Part shown: one piece after another, positions 1-6,910 of the stretch | How the letters are laid out: each line of letters begins with the position of its first letter | How positions within the stretch are numbered: position 1 is the first letter of the stretch | Translations under genes and position numbers: made by a program | Assembly (NCBI GenBank): GCA_019753125.1 | Contig: JAIELH010000010.1 | Location: 1 to 54,918 of the forward strand | Direction of reading: 5' to 3' | Length of the DNA: 54,918 bases | DNA from: Gallionellaceae bacterium | GTDB taxonomy: Bacteria; Pseudomonadota; Gammaproteobacteria; Burkholderiales; Gallionellaceae | Notes under the pieces: generated by a model | What the model was told of the DNA's origin: nothing | Databases searched by the model: none | What the model saw: the letters and a program-made list of their open reading frames with translations, nothing else

Positions 1-86
1 ACCTGATCAGCCAGCTGCGCCTGAAAGCGGCGGCGGGTTCGCTGGATGAAAGCGAATTAAGCAAGGTTAATCGGGCGTTGTATTGA
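1..86 (+). CDS. C-terminal end of an unidentified protein (partial)
   Basis: The reading frame is open from the window edge (frame 3) and ends at TGA 84-86. The visible 27 residues end in SELSKVNRALY. The pattern of a short helix with QLR followed by a Leu/Ser/Val-spaced helix resembles the C-terminal helix of PemK/MazF-type mRNA interferases, but the fragment is too short to assign, and no function is claimed. It points towards the hemerythrin gene, which lies convergently 42 bp away. Confidence 0.4.
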   Translation, partial: LISQLRLKAAAGSLDESELSKVNRALY

Positions 87-128
87 TCACGCGACTTTAC
101 GAATTATTGCCGAGCTTTAGTTTTGCAT

Positions 129-572
129 TCAGGAAGGTGTGCGCCCCGTACTGTTGGGCTTGAGGTCATAGAAATGTGTGTCCAGCACCGCCTTGAACGG
201 TTTACCATCTACCTCGATATGTTTAACCAAACAAGACATCAAGGTATTGGCGTAATACTTCCCTTCGTTCCTGGACCACGTGCCATTCTTAACCATCAAT
301 TCATTCTTGATGCTTTGGAATTCATTCAACAGGCGTTGATGTGTCAGCCTGTGTTGGGAGAAATCGAAGCCGATTGTCTGTGCAATATTTTCCTCGGCTA
401 TGAAACAATCATGCAGGTAATCTTCCAGCAACTCGAATATCCCCGACAAAGCAGCAATCTCACCTGCCTCAATCGATCTGGCTGCATCATTGATTACATT
501 GTGCAATCTCTTATGCTTGGAATCGATGATTCTATTTCCAACGCTTAATTGTTTTGACCACGTAGTTTTCAT
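129..572 (-). CDS. Bacteriohemerythrin-like protein with altered iron-site residues
   Basis: A 147-residue single-domain protein of the usual bacteriohemerythrin length. Family members bind O2 (or sense O2/iron) at a di-iron site in a four-helix bundle. The N-terminus (W5, VGN at 11-13, ID at 16-17) and ligands H20, E60, H74, H78 and H118 line up with the family. At the HFxxEE motif the sequence reads CFIAEE, so Cys56 occupies the usual ligand His, with a His two residues earlier. The last Asp ligand, normally five residues after H118, is Gly123, with Asp122 one position early. It may therefore hold an altered metal site. AGGTG lies just before the ATG. The gene sits 125 bp downstream of a c-di-GMP riboswitch, so its expression is probably controlled by that messenger. 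Confidence 0.85.
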   Translation of the reverse strand: MKTTWSKQLSVGNRIIDSKHKRLHNVINDAARSIEAGEIAALSGIFELLEDYLHDCFIAEENIAQTIGFDFSQHRLTHQRLLNEFQSIKNELMVKNGTWSRNEGKYYANTLMSCLVKHIEVDGKPFKAVLDTHFYDLKPNSTGRTPS

Positions 573-682
573 GGCACCTATGCAGCTATTGAATATTACA
601 CAACTTATTTATGTATATTGCCGCAATGAATATATTTTCAAGCACAGCAGGAAGCAGATGATTCAGAGCAGGTGGTTCATGC

Positions 683-785
683 ACACAGATGAATACCTGT
701 GTCGCAGTCCCGCTACCATAGTTTCCCTTAGGCCGGTGACTTTGCGCCCTTGCTTTTCAGCAAGTTTGCCAAGTGGTTGCAGATT
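683..785 (-). promoter_or_regulatory. c-di-GMP-I (GEMM) riboswitch upstream of the hemerythrin gene
   Basis: Read on the minus strand from about 777 to 700, the sequence carries the GEMM-I hallmarks in order. First is GGCAAAC. Next is a perfect hairpin CTTGCT-GAAA-AGCAAG with a GNRA tetraloop. Then come GGGCGCAAAGTCACCGGCCT (receptor and ligand-binding core) and, after a short loop, GGTAGCGGGA. A small stem ACACAG/CTGTGT (683-702) follows on the 3' side. The family binds cyclic di-GMP and controls downstream translation or termination. Here the next gene on the strand is the hemerythrin, starting at 572. I see no clear intrinsic terminator between them. The assignment rests on motif matching by eye, not on a covariance search. 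Confidence 0.85.
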
Positions 786-903
786 ACTCCGAGAATTCAG
801 ACAGATTCAACGCTTATGCGTTGAAAGGTTGGTTTTGCCTGATGAACGGAAGGTTTGGTCTTATAGAGTTTTTTCAAAATGAGCCAATTTCCAAGAAAGC
901 TTC

Positions 904-1014
904 TCATATATCCCACTCGATCTTCAATGTTGCAAAATTGAAGATCGCTCCAGGCCCTGCCGGGGAGTTAAATTCCGAGCCGCGCCGGTGGACCAGCAGG
1001 CTCAGCCGGGTGCC
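904..1014 (-). pseudogene. Inverted 3' fragment of an lpxR-like gene
   Basis: On the minus strand this stretch encodes the last 36 residues of an LpxR-like protein (GTRLSLLVHRRGSEF through KIEWDI, then stop). It closely matches the C-terminus of the intact gene at about 2374-2483 on the plus strand (GARLSLLIHRRGSEF through NVEWDL). Only about 110 bp is left and the rest of the gene is absent. The sequences differ at many third positions, so this is an older duplicate or the remnant of a second homologue, not a fresh copy. It abuts a flavin reductase fragment in the opposite orientation. Confidence 0.75.
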
Positions 1015-1022
1015 TTATCATC

Positions 1023-1244
1023 ATGACCATGTCGTGGCACACGATGATGGAGTTTGAGCCGCCACTGGTGGGTTGTGTGATCAGCGGGCGGAATTACAGC
1101 TTCGACGCGTTGCGCGCGACGAAAGAATGCGTGCTCAATATCCCGGCGTTGAACTTGGCGAAGCAGGTGGTGGGCGTCGGCAACTGCTCTGGCGAAAAGG
1201 TAGACAAGTTCGAGAAGTTCAAGCTGACGCCGCTGTCTGCCGCC
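1023..1244 (+). pseudogene. Fragment of a flavin reductase (FMN-binding split-barrel) gene
   Basis: The encoded segment starts MTMSWHTMMEFEPPLVGCV and continues through RNYSFDALRATKECVLNIP to FKLTPLSAA. This is the characteristic middle part of flavin reductase/flavoredoxin-family proteins, which bind FMN and reduce flavin with NAD(P)H. The N-terminal strand and the whole C-terminal half are missing. The frame stays open into the lpxR-like gene by chance, giving a misleading 486-codon ORF; the true gene start is at 1377. The 1245-1376 stretch carries no recognisable gene. I treat this as a decayed fragment. Confidence 0.7.
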
Positions 1245-1376
1245 CGGAATAACTGGAAAAACCAGCACCCAGCGAGTACTATCGCCTTCAGGCCCACGGC
1301 AACAACGGCACAGGGATATTCAATCACGTTTTGTGGCCAGCAAACCCTCCAAAGAGAGTTGCTGCGAGGGAGGCAT

Positions 1377-2483
1377 ATGACATTCTGGAAAGCAAGTTGC
1401 TGGTTAGCGGCCTTGTTGTGGGTATGCTGCGGCGCTGCATGGGCAGAGGATGCGCCGAAGCCCGCAAACGATTGCGCAGCGGAGCGAGGCAGACATATCC
1501 TGTGGGAAAATGATATGTTCACCGGAAAGCTGTTTGGCCGTTCGGACAAATGGTATACGAATGGCATCAAGGTTTATAGCAGCTACAAAGAAAATTGCGT
1601 TCCCGGCTATCTGCCCAATTTTCTGGAAGACCGGATAAATGGCCTCAGCGACGGTAACCGTTACGCTGTCCAGACCGGGAATGTCGTCGGCCAGTTGATG
1701 TTCACCCCGAAGAATCTCACCATTTCCACACCACAGCCGATGGATCGCTTCTGGGGTGGTTGGCTGTATGCGGGCATCGTGGCGCAAAGGCAGCCGTATG
1801 ACACGCAAAAACTTGGAAAAGAACTAAACAAGGAGGAGTTTGAGACACTCGAACTGGATATAGGCATGACCGGCCCTATTTCCGGCGCCGAACAGGTGCA
1901 GCGAGGAATCCATGCAATAAGCAATTCGACCATGCCGTACGGCTGGAGCAACCAGATCAAGGCCGAACCAGGAGTCCAGCTTAATTATGCACGAGTCAGC
2001 CGTATCTGGAAGCGTCTGGAAAAAGGTGATAAAACTCCGCACATTGATCTTTCCTGGCACTACGGCGGCGCGCTAGGGACACTGTTCGATTATGTGAACG
2101 GCGGATTTACGGTTCGCATTGGCAGTAAACTGACGGATGCAGCACCCAATGTGATCGAGAGTCCGTCTATCGGCCAGTTCAGGAAAATCAACAATGGAGG
2201 ATATTTCCTGGCGCGGCTCGATGTAAAAGGGGTTGTCCATAACACTTTCATCGACGGCAGCCTGTTGCGGGAAGATCCGTATGCATCCTATTTGAGCAGC
2301 AAGCATATCGTTCCGCAGCTCACCTTCGGCGGTGTGCTTGAGTTAAAACATGACGATAAGGAAAATCCCGAAGGCGCCCGGCTGAGCCTGCTGATCCACC
2401 GGCGCGGCTCGGAATTCGGCTCCCCTGCTGGGCCGGGAGCAATCTTCAACTTTGCGACGCTGAATGTCGAGTGGGATCTCTGA
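1377..2483 (+). CDS. lpxR: LpxR-like outer membrane lipid A 3-O-deacylase
   Basis: A 368-residue protein with a signal peptide (hydrophobic core LAALLWVCCGAAWA, cleavage before EDAPK), so it is exported. The mature N-terminus contains ENDMF and YTNGIKV. These match the LpxR/DUF2219 family, where the Asn-Asp pair lies at the active site of a 12-stranded barrel. The QRGIHAI segment followed by GWSNQIKAEPG matches the region holding the catalytic His of Salmonella LpxR. The final residues end in Trp-Asp-Leu, in keeping with a barrel closing strand. The family removes the 3'-acyloxyacyl chain of lipid A. The start is chosen at ATG 1377 (GGGAGG five bases before it), not at the upstream in-frame codon inside the flavin reductase fragment. 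A 3' fragment of a homologue lies inverted upstream. Confidence 0.8.
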   Translation: MTFWKASCWLAALLWVCCGAAWAEDAPKPANDCAAERGRHILWENDMFTGKLFGRSDKWYTNGIKVYSSYKENCVPGYLPNFLEDRINGLSDGNRYAVQTGNVVGQLMFTPKNLTISTPQPMDRFWGGWLYAGIVAQRQPYDTQKLGKELNKEEFETLELDIGMTGPISGAEQVQRGIHAISNSTMPYGWSNQIKAEPGVQLNYARVSRIWKRLEKGDKTPHIDLSWHYGGALGTLFDYVNGGFTVRIGSKLTDAAPNVIESPSIGQFRKINNGGYFLARLDVKGVVHNTFIDGSLLREDPYASYLSSKHIVPQLTFGGVLELKHDDKENPEGARLSLLIHRRGSEFGSPAGPGAIFNFATLNVEWDL

Positions 2484-2523
2484 TATGGCTTGAAAGCGCA
2501 AACCAACAACGAACAACAAAAAC

Positions 2524-3882
2524 ATGGCAAAAACAAAAACAATTTATTCCTGCAACGAGTGCGGCGGGCAGACGCCGAAGTGGCAGGGGCAGTGCCCGCA
2601 CTGCATGGAATGGAACACGCTGGTCGAGTCGGTCGCCGAACCGGTTGCCAAGGGCGGCAACCGTTTCAGCGCCTTGGCGGCGAGCGGCAAGGTGCAGATG
2701 CTCTCCGAGGTGGAAGCGGCGGAAGTGCCGCGCACGCCAACCGGCATCGAGGAATTCGACCGGGTGCTGGGCGGCGGGCTGGTGCAAGGCGCGGTGGTGC
2801 TGATCGGCGGCGATCCGGGCATCGGCAAATCCACGCTGCTGCTGCAAGTGCTGGCACATTTATCGAATAAACAAAACACCCTGTACGTCAGCGGCGAAGA
2901 ATCGGCGCAGCAGATCGCGCTGCGCGCCAAACGGCTGGCGCTGGATGCGCGCAGCCTGCGGCTGTTGCCGGAAATCCAGCTAGAAAGGATTCAAGCCACG
3001 ATCGCAGCAGACAAGCCCGATGTGGTGGTGATCGATTCGATCCAGACCGTGTATTCCGAGCAACTCACCTCCGCACCCGGCTCGGTGGCGCAGGTGCGCG
3101 AATGTGCGGCGCAACTGACGCGCATCGCCAAGAGCCAGAACATCACGATCATACTGGTCGGTCACGTAACCAAGGAAGGCGCGCTGGCGGGGCCGCGCGT
3201 GCTGGAGCACATCGTCGATACGGTGCTGTATTTCGAGGGCGACACCCATTCCAGTTTCCGGCTGATCCGCGCGTTCAAGAACCGCTTCGGCGCGGTGAAC
3301 GAGCTCGGCGTATTCGCGATGACCGAGAAGGGGCTGCGCGAGGTCAGCAACCCGTCCGCGCTGTTCCTGTCGCAGCACGGTACGCAGGTCGCCGGCTCGT
3401 GCGTGATGGTGACTCAGGAAGGCACGCGCCCGCTGCTTGTGGAGATACAGGCGTTGCTCGACGAGGCGCATTCGCCGAACGTGCGGCGCCTATCGCTGGG
3501 GCTGGAGCAGAACCGGCTGGCGATGCTGCTCGCGGTGCTGCACCGCCACGCGGGCATCGCCTGCTTCGATCAGGATGTGTTTATCAACGCGGTGGGCGGC
3601 GTGAAGATCACCGAACCGGGCGCCGACCTTGCGGTGATCCTCGCAATGGTATCCAGCCTGCGCAACAAACCGCTGCCGGAAAAACTGGTGGTGTTCGGCG
3701 AGGTCGGGCTGGCCGGCGAGGTGCGCCCGGTACAGCGCGGACAGGAACGCCTGCGCGAAGCAGCAAAACTGGGCTTCACCCAAGCCATCATTCCGAAGGC
3801 AAACGCGCCAAAACAGAAAATTCCGGGCATCGAAATCATCGCGGTGGAGCGTGTGGAACAGGCGGTTGAACGGATGCGCTAA
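2524..3882 (+). CDS. radA: DNA repair protein RadA
   Basis: A 452-residue RadA (Sms), the usual length. It is a RecA-like DnaB-type helicase that promotes branch migration of recombination intermediates. Visible features in order: a four-cysteine zinc motif (CNECGG then CPHC) at residues 10-30; Walker A GGDPGIGKST near 95-104; Walker B VVVIDS; the RadA signature KNRFG; and a C-terminal Lon-protease-like domain with GGVKI and GEVGLAGEVR. All key motifs are intact. No strong ribosome binding site is seen before the ATG. The stop codon TAA forms part of the target duplication of the MITE-like element that follows immediately. Confidence 0.97.
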   Translation: MAKTKTIYSCNECGGQTPKWQGQCPHCMEWNTLVESVAEPVAKGGNRFSALAASGKVQMLSEVEAAEVPRTPTGIEEFDRVLGGGLVQGAVVLIGGDPGIGKSTLLLQVLAHLSNKQNTLYVSGEESAQQIALRAKRLALDARSLRLLPEIQLERIQATIAADKPDVVVIDSIQTVYSEQLTSAPGSVAQVRECAAQLTRIAKSQNITIILVGHVTKEGALAGPRVLEHIVDTVLYFEGDTHSSFRLIRAFKNRFGAVNELGVFAMTEKGLREVSNPSALFLSQHGTQVAGSCVMVTQEGTRPLLVEIQALLDEAHSPNVRRLSLGLEQNRLAMLLAVLHRHAGIACFDQDVFINAVGGVKITEPGADLAVILAMVSSLRNKPLPEKLVVFGEVGLAGEVRPVQRGQERLREAAKLGFTQAIIPKANAPKQKIPGIEIIAVERVEQAVERMR

Positions 3883-3883
3883 T

Positions 3884-4085
3884 GGGAACCTCTATAAATT
3901 CGTTTTTCGGGCGAATCGCAGCGTCGCGTGCTCGCTCACTCCTCGTCTATCTATCTGATATGTGGCTCCAACATAACCTGAAGGTTAGTTTACGCCGCAA
4001 CAAGCCGCTACGCGGCGTGTTGTCTCGTCGTTCGCTGCGCGGCTCCTTGCGCTTCATCCCGCAAAACAAATTTCTAGAGGTTCCC
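3884..4085. mobile_element. MITE-like element with terminal inverted repeats
   Basis: A 202-bp non-coding element begins GGGAACCTCTATAAATT and ends with its near-perfect inverse AATTTCTAGAGGTTCCC. It is flanked on both sides by TAAT (3880-3883 and 4086-4089), a probable 4-bp target duplication. The interior contains further imperfect palindromes (GCGAATCGCAGCG region against TCGTTCGCTGCGCGG). A short open frame inside has no recognisable product. The size, inverted ends and duplication suggest a non-autonomous element mobilised by an IS transposase, possibly of the IS5 superfamily. No related full-length IS is in the window. Confidence 0.75.
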
Positions 4086-4120
4086 TAATTTCAATTCGAG
4101 CACAGCGAGGAATCTTAAAT

Positions 4121-4501
4121 ATGAACAACCCCGGAGCCAGCCACACCACGCTCGACAAGCAAGATCTACTGATGCTGCGCGACAAATTGCGCGCATTTGC
4201 CGAGGCGCGCGACTGGGAGCAGTTCCATTCACCCAAGAACCTCAGCATGGCGCTGATGGTGGAAGCCGCCGAGCTGATGGAGCATTTCCAGTGGCTGACT
4301 GAAGCACAATCAGCCGAGCTGCCCGCCGAAGACAAACAGGCGGTCGGCGAAGAGCTGGCAGACATCCTGCTATACCTGGTGCGCCTGTCGGACAAATTGG
4401 GAGTCGATCTGCGTGAAGCCGCGCTACATAAATTGGAGAAAAATGCGCTAAAGTATCCGGCAGATCAGGTGCGCGGCAGCGCAAAGAAATATTGCGGATA
4501 G
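4121..4501 (+). CDS. MazG-like nucleotide pyrophosphohydrolase
   Basis: A 126-residue all-alpha MazG/dCTPase (RS21-C6-type) protein. Such enzymes hydrolyse non-canonical or surplus (d)NTPs to NMP plus pyrophosphate, cleansing the nucleotide pool. The metal-binding pattern is intact: EAAELMEHFQW (E-x-x-E) in the first helix and EELADILLYLVRLSDKLG (E-x-x-D) in the second. The trailing KYPADQVRGSAKKY segment is typical of the small YpjD/dCTPase group. It stands alone after the MITE-like insertion; before the insertion it could have shared a transcript with radA. Confidence 0.88.
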   Translation: MNNPGASHTTLDKQDLLMLRDKLRAFAEARDWEQFHSPKNLSMALMVEAAELMEHFQWLTEAQSAELPAEDKQAVGEELADILLYLVRLSDKLGVDLREAALHKLEKNALKYPADQVRGSAKKYCG

Positions 4502-4614
4502 CCGTTGCCGACTTGCCTGCCCGACCTGTTTCGTGTTAATTACTCAGTTACGCAGGCGATGCCAAGCTAAAGCATGCAGCACCCCGCATTTACATCAAAT
4601 CATCAGGAAAGCTT

Positions 4615-5397
4615 ATGGGAATCTTGTCCAACATCGGGAAATGGGTATTTGAAAATATTCCTGCCGTAGCCAGCGTCGTAAAAAATGCCGGTGAACTCGC
4701 GCATAAATCCGTATCCATTGTCGACATTCTGTTTGAAGGCAAAACAATTCTTGCAGAGGGCGAAGAACAGCAAATACTCTCCCGGCAGATTGCCGCTAAA
4801 GAAACGAATGAGCTGAAACATCACCGCATTCAGTTCCAAATCGATGCGCTGGAATTGGTTATTTTTGCTTCTACCTTTGAACGCTTTTCAAACAACATCA
4901 ACCTTCATGCTGCAAATTTGCAGACTCACCTCCAGGTAATCCAGAATACGGAAGGCCTGCTTGGCGACATGAACCGCCAGCGGGTGGCGGTCAAGGCCCT
5001 GATGGGCACGGTCAATCATCTTGTAAACGTGCTGGGACTGGGAAGCAAGGTCAATAAAATCGAAGGGCTGGATATAGACATTCGCCTCGGCTCCATTTCG
5101 ATTCTCGCCGCCTATGAAGCATTCGAAAATTCGCGTAGCCTGCTATTACGCGATATCGATTCATTCTCCAAAGCCATTCAAGAACAACTGGTACGCATTG
5201 AGAATGTTCGGTCCGCCGTCCGCCATATACCCGACATTAACCAGAAGGTCAGCTCCTGGCTGGAGACATCGGTCGAACCCAAGCTTATTGACGCACAGAA
5301 ACACGCCAAAAAGCTGAAAGGCGAGTTGCTGTCGGTCTCACATCTGGAAGCCAGCCTCCGCCGTGATCTCAAAACCCTCAAACAAGACGACTTATGA
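4615..5397 (+). CDS. Orphan, mostly alpha-helical protein
   Basis: I do not recognise this 260-residue protein. A moderately hydrophobic N-terminal segment (residues 1-35, with IPAVASVVKNAGELAHKS) is followed by long amphipathic helices rich in Gln, Glu, Lys and Leu, and it ends in a charged coiled-coil-like tail (KKLKGELLSVSHLEASLRR). There is no signal peptide and no convincing transmembrane span; one stretch near 80-90 (LELVIFAST) is hydrophobic. Codon use is less GC-rich than in radA, which may indicate a recent arrival. AGGAAAGCTT precedes the ATG. It is convergent with the HD-GYP gene. A structural or membrane-associated role is possible but not shown. Confidence 0.7.
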   Translation: MGILSNIGKWVFENIPAVASVVKNAGELAHKSVSIVDILFEGKTILAEGEEQQILSRQIAAKETNELKHHRIQFQIDALELVIFASTFERFSNNINLHAANLQTHLQVIQNTEGLLGDMNRQRVAVKALMGTVNHLVNVLGLGSKVNKIEGLDIDIRLGSISILAAYEAFENSRSLLLRDIDSFSKAIQEQLVRIENVRSAVRHIPDINQKVSSWLETSVEPKLIDAQKHAKKLKGELLSVSHLEASLRRDLKTLKQDDL

Positions 5398-5433
5398 TGG
5401 CGTGAGCAGCCGGGGAAACGGATAAGTTCCAAG

Positions 5434-6885
5434 TTACCCAGCCTCTTGCTGAAATTGCATTTCAGTTTCCTTGTCTGCCGGATACTGATTGTAGATCGCC
5501 ACAAACTCATCGATACTGGCCAGGAATATATCCACCAGCCGCGGATCAAAGTGTTTGCCGCGCTGTTCGCCCATCCATTCGGCCACTTTTTTGAGTGGCC
5601 ACGCCTGTTTATAAACACGTGGCGAATAGAGTGCGTCAAAGACGTCAGCCAGCGCAACAATGCGGCCAAAGATATGGATGTTTTCACCGGCCAATCCCTG
5701 CGGATAGCCGCTGCCATCCCATTTCTCCTGATGCTGGTAAGCAATAATGCCGGCCGCAACCAGAACGTCGCGCCGTGAATGCCGCAGCATGGCATAACCG
5801 ATAGCAGCGTGGTTCATCATGATCTGCCGCTCTCCCTCTGTGAGGCGCCCTGGCTTCAGCAATACCTCGTCGGCAATCCCGAGCTTGCCGATATCGTGCA
5901 GAGGTGACGCGGCGGCGATCAACTCGACCTCTCTCGGCGTCAACCCCGCCTTCTGCGCCAGCAGACTGCTGTAAAGCGAAACACGCCGGGTATGATTGGC
6001 GGTCTCATGGGATCGTTTCTCTTCGATAACGCCCATCGTGTAAATTGTCTCGCGCAGCGTGCTTTCGATTTCGTCATTGAGGGCGAGCAGTTCCTCATTT
6101 TTTCTCTTCAGCATGTCCTGATGGGCAAGTATCTCTGCATTGAAGAGGTTAATTTCATCGGCGACACGGCTGAATTCGCGGCTGTCAAATTGCTCGGAAC
6201 TCACCGGCTGATGCTGTTTGTAGGCAATCATGGCATTATCAATGAGCGTTTCCAGCGGCTGCTGAACATGCTTTTTGATGGTGCGAGAAGTATTCACGAA
6301 GACCAGCGTAAAAGCCACTACGGATACCGCCACCAGCACCAGCATTACCCAGAGGGCATGATCGCGATACTCTCTGATATCAAGCTCAACATCTACCGCG
6401 CCAAGCACAGTTCCCTCGGTAACGTTATGGCAGGCAAGGCAGTTGAACTCCCCCTGTTGTGATGCGATATAGGGAATGATGGCGCGAACGGTTGGCTGAA
6501 GTGAAAATTCGTTCAGGATGAATACCGGTTTTCTGGCGTCAAATATTTGCTTGGTGACTGCATCCGCGCCACGCTCCCTGGCCTTGCCCGGGCCAAACTG
6601 CTTCGTAACCGCATCGCCGCGAATAATATCCAAGGTATTAACATGGTGCAGCACTCTGATCTCATTCAGATAGTAATCACGCCGATCCATGATATCCGCC
6701 TTCATGTGGGCGGTCAGTCCGGCCTTGACCAGCTCGGCATGAGCCAGCGCCTGGTTCTCGATAGTCCGTGTGGAAAGCGAGCGGAAATTAAGTCCGGTAA
6801 TCAGCAGTAAAGCAAGCACCAATACCAGCAGGACATTGACCAGGCTTTTAACGGTGATGGTTTTTATACTTGGTTTTTTTATCAT
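5434..6885 (-). CDS. Membrane HD-GYP c-di-GMP phosphodiesterase with a periplasmic haem-c site
   Basis: A 483-residue sensor protein. One transmembrane helix (about 15-32) is followed by a periplasmic domain of about 145 residues ending in CLACH (149-153), a CxxCH covalent haem motif. A second helix (about 178-198), a HAMP-like linker and a coiled coil lead to a C-terminal HD-GYP domain: H330-D331 in PLHDIGK, NHA at 358-360, HQEKWDGSGYP ending at 395. HD-GYP domains hydrolyse c-di-GMP to GMP. The haem suggests control by redox state or a gas ligand; the signal is inference. The start is placed at 6885, where a GAGAGA lies upstream; an in-frame ATG at 6903 is the alternative. It stands alone, convergent with the orphan gene. 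Confidence 0.88.
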   Translation of the reverse strand: MIKKPSIKTITVKSLVNVLLVLVLALLLITGLNFRSLSTRTIENQALAHAELVKAGLTAHMKADIMDRRDYYLNEIRVLHHVNTLDIIRGDAVTKQFGPGKARERGADAVTKQIFDARKPVFILNEFSLQPTVRAIIPYIASQQGEFNCLACHNVTEGTVLGAVDVELDIREYRDHALWVMLVLVAVSVVAFTLVFVNTSRTIKKHVQQPLETLIDNAMIAYKQHQPVSSEQFDSREFSRVADEINLFNAEILAHQDMLKRKNEELLALNDEIESTLRETIYTMGVIEEKRSHETANHTRRVSLYSSLLAQKAGLTPREVELIAAASPLHDIGKLGIADEVLLKPGRLTEGERQIMMNHAAIGYAMLRHSRRDVLVAAGIIAYQHQEKWDGSGYPQGLAGENIHIFGRIVALADVFDALYSPRVYKQAWPLKKVAEWMGEQRGKHFDPRLVDIFLASIDEFVAIYNQYPADKETEMQFQQEAG

Positions 6886-6910
6886 CAATAACGTCTCTCG
6901 CATTCGTATT

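Noticed and set aside
1023-2483. A 486-codon protein fusing a flavin reductase-like segment to LpxR
   Set aside because: The junction lacks the rest of the reductase, and a signal peptide with its own ribosome binding site starts at 1377; the fusion frame is accidental.
3882-4088. A 68-codon ORF after radA
   Set aside because: It lies wholly inside the MITE-like element and follows its palindromes; it has no domain.
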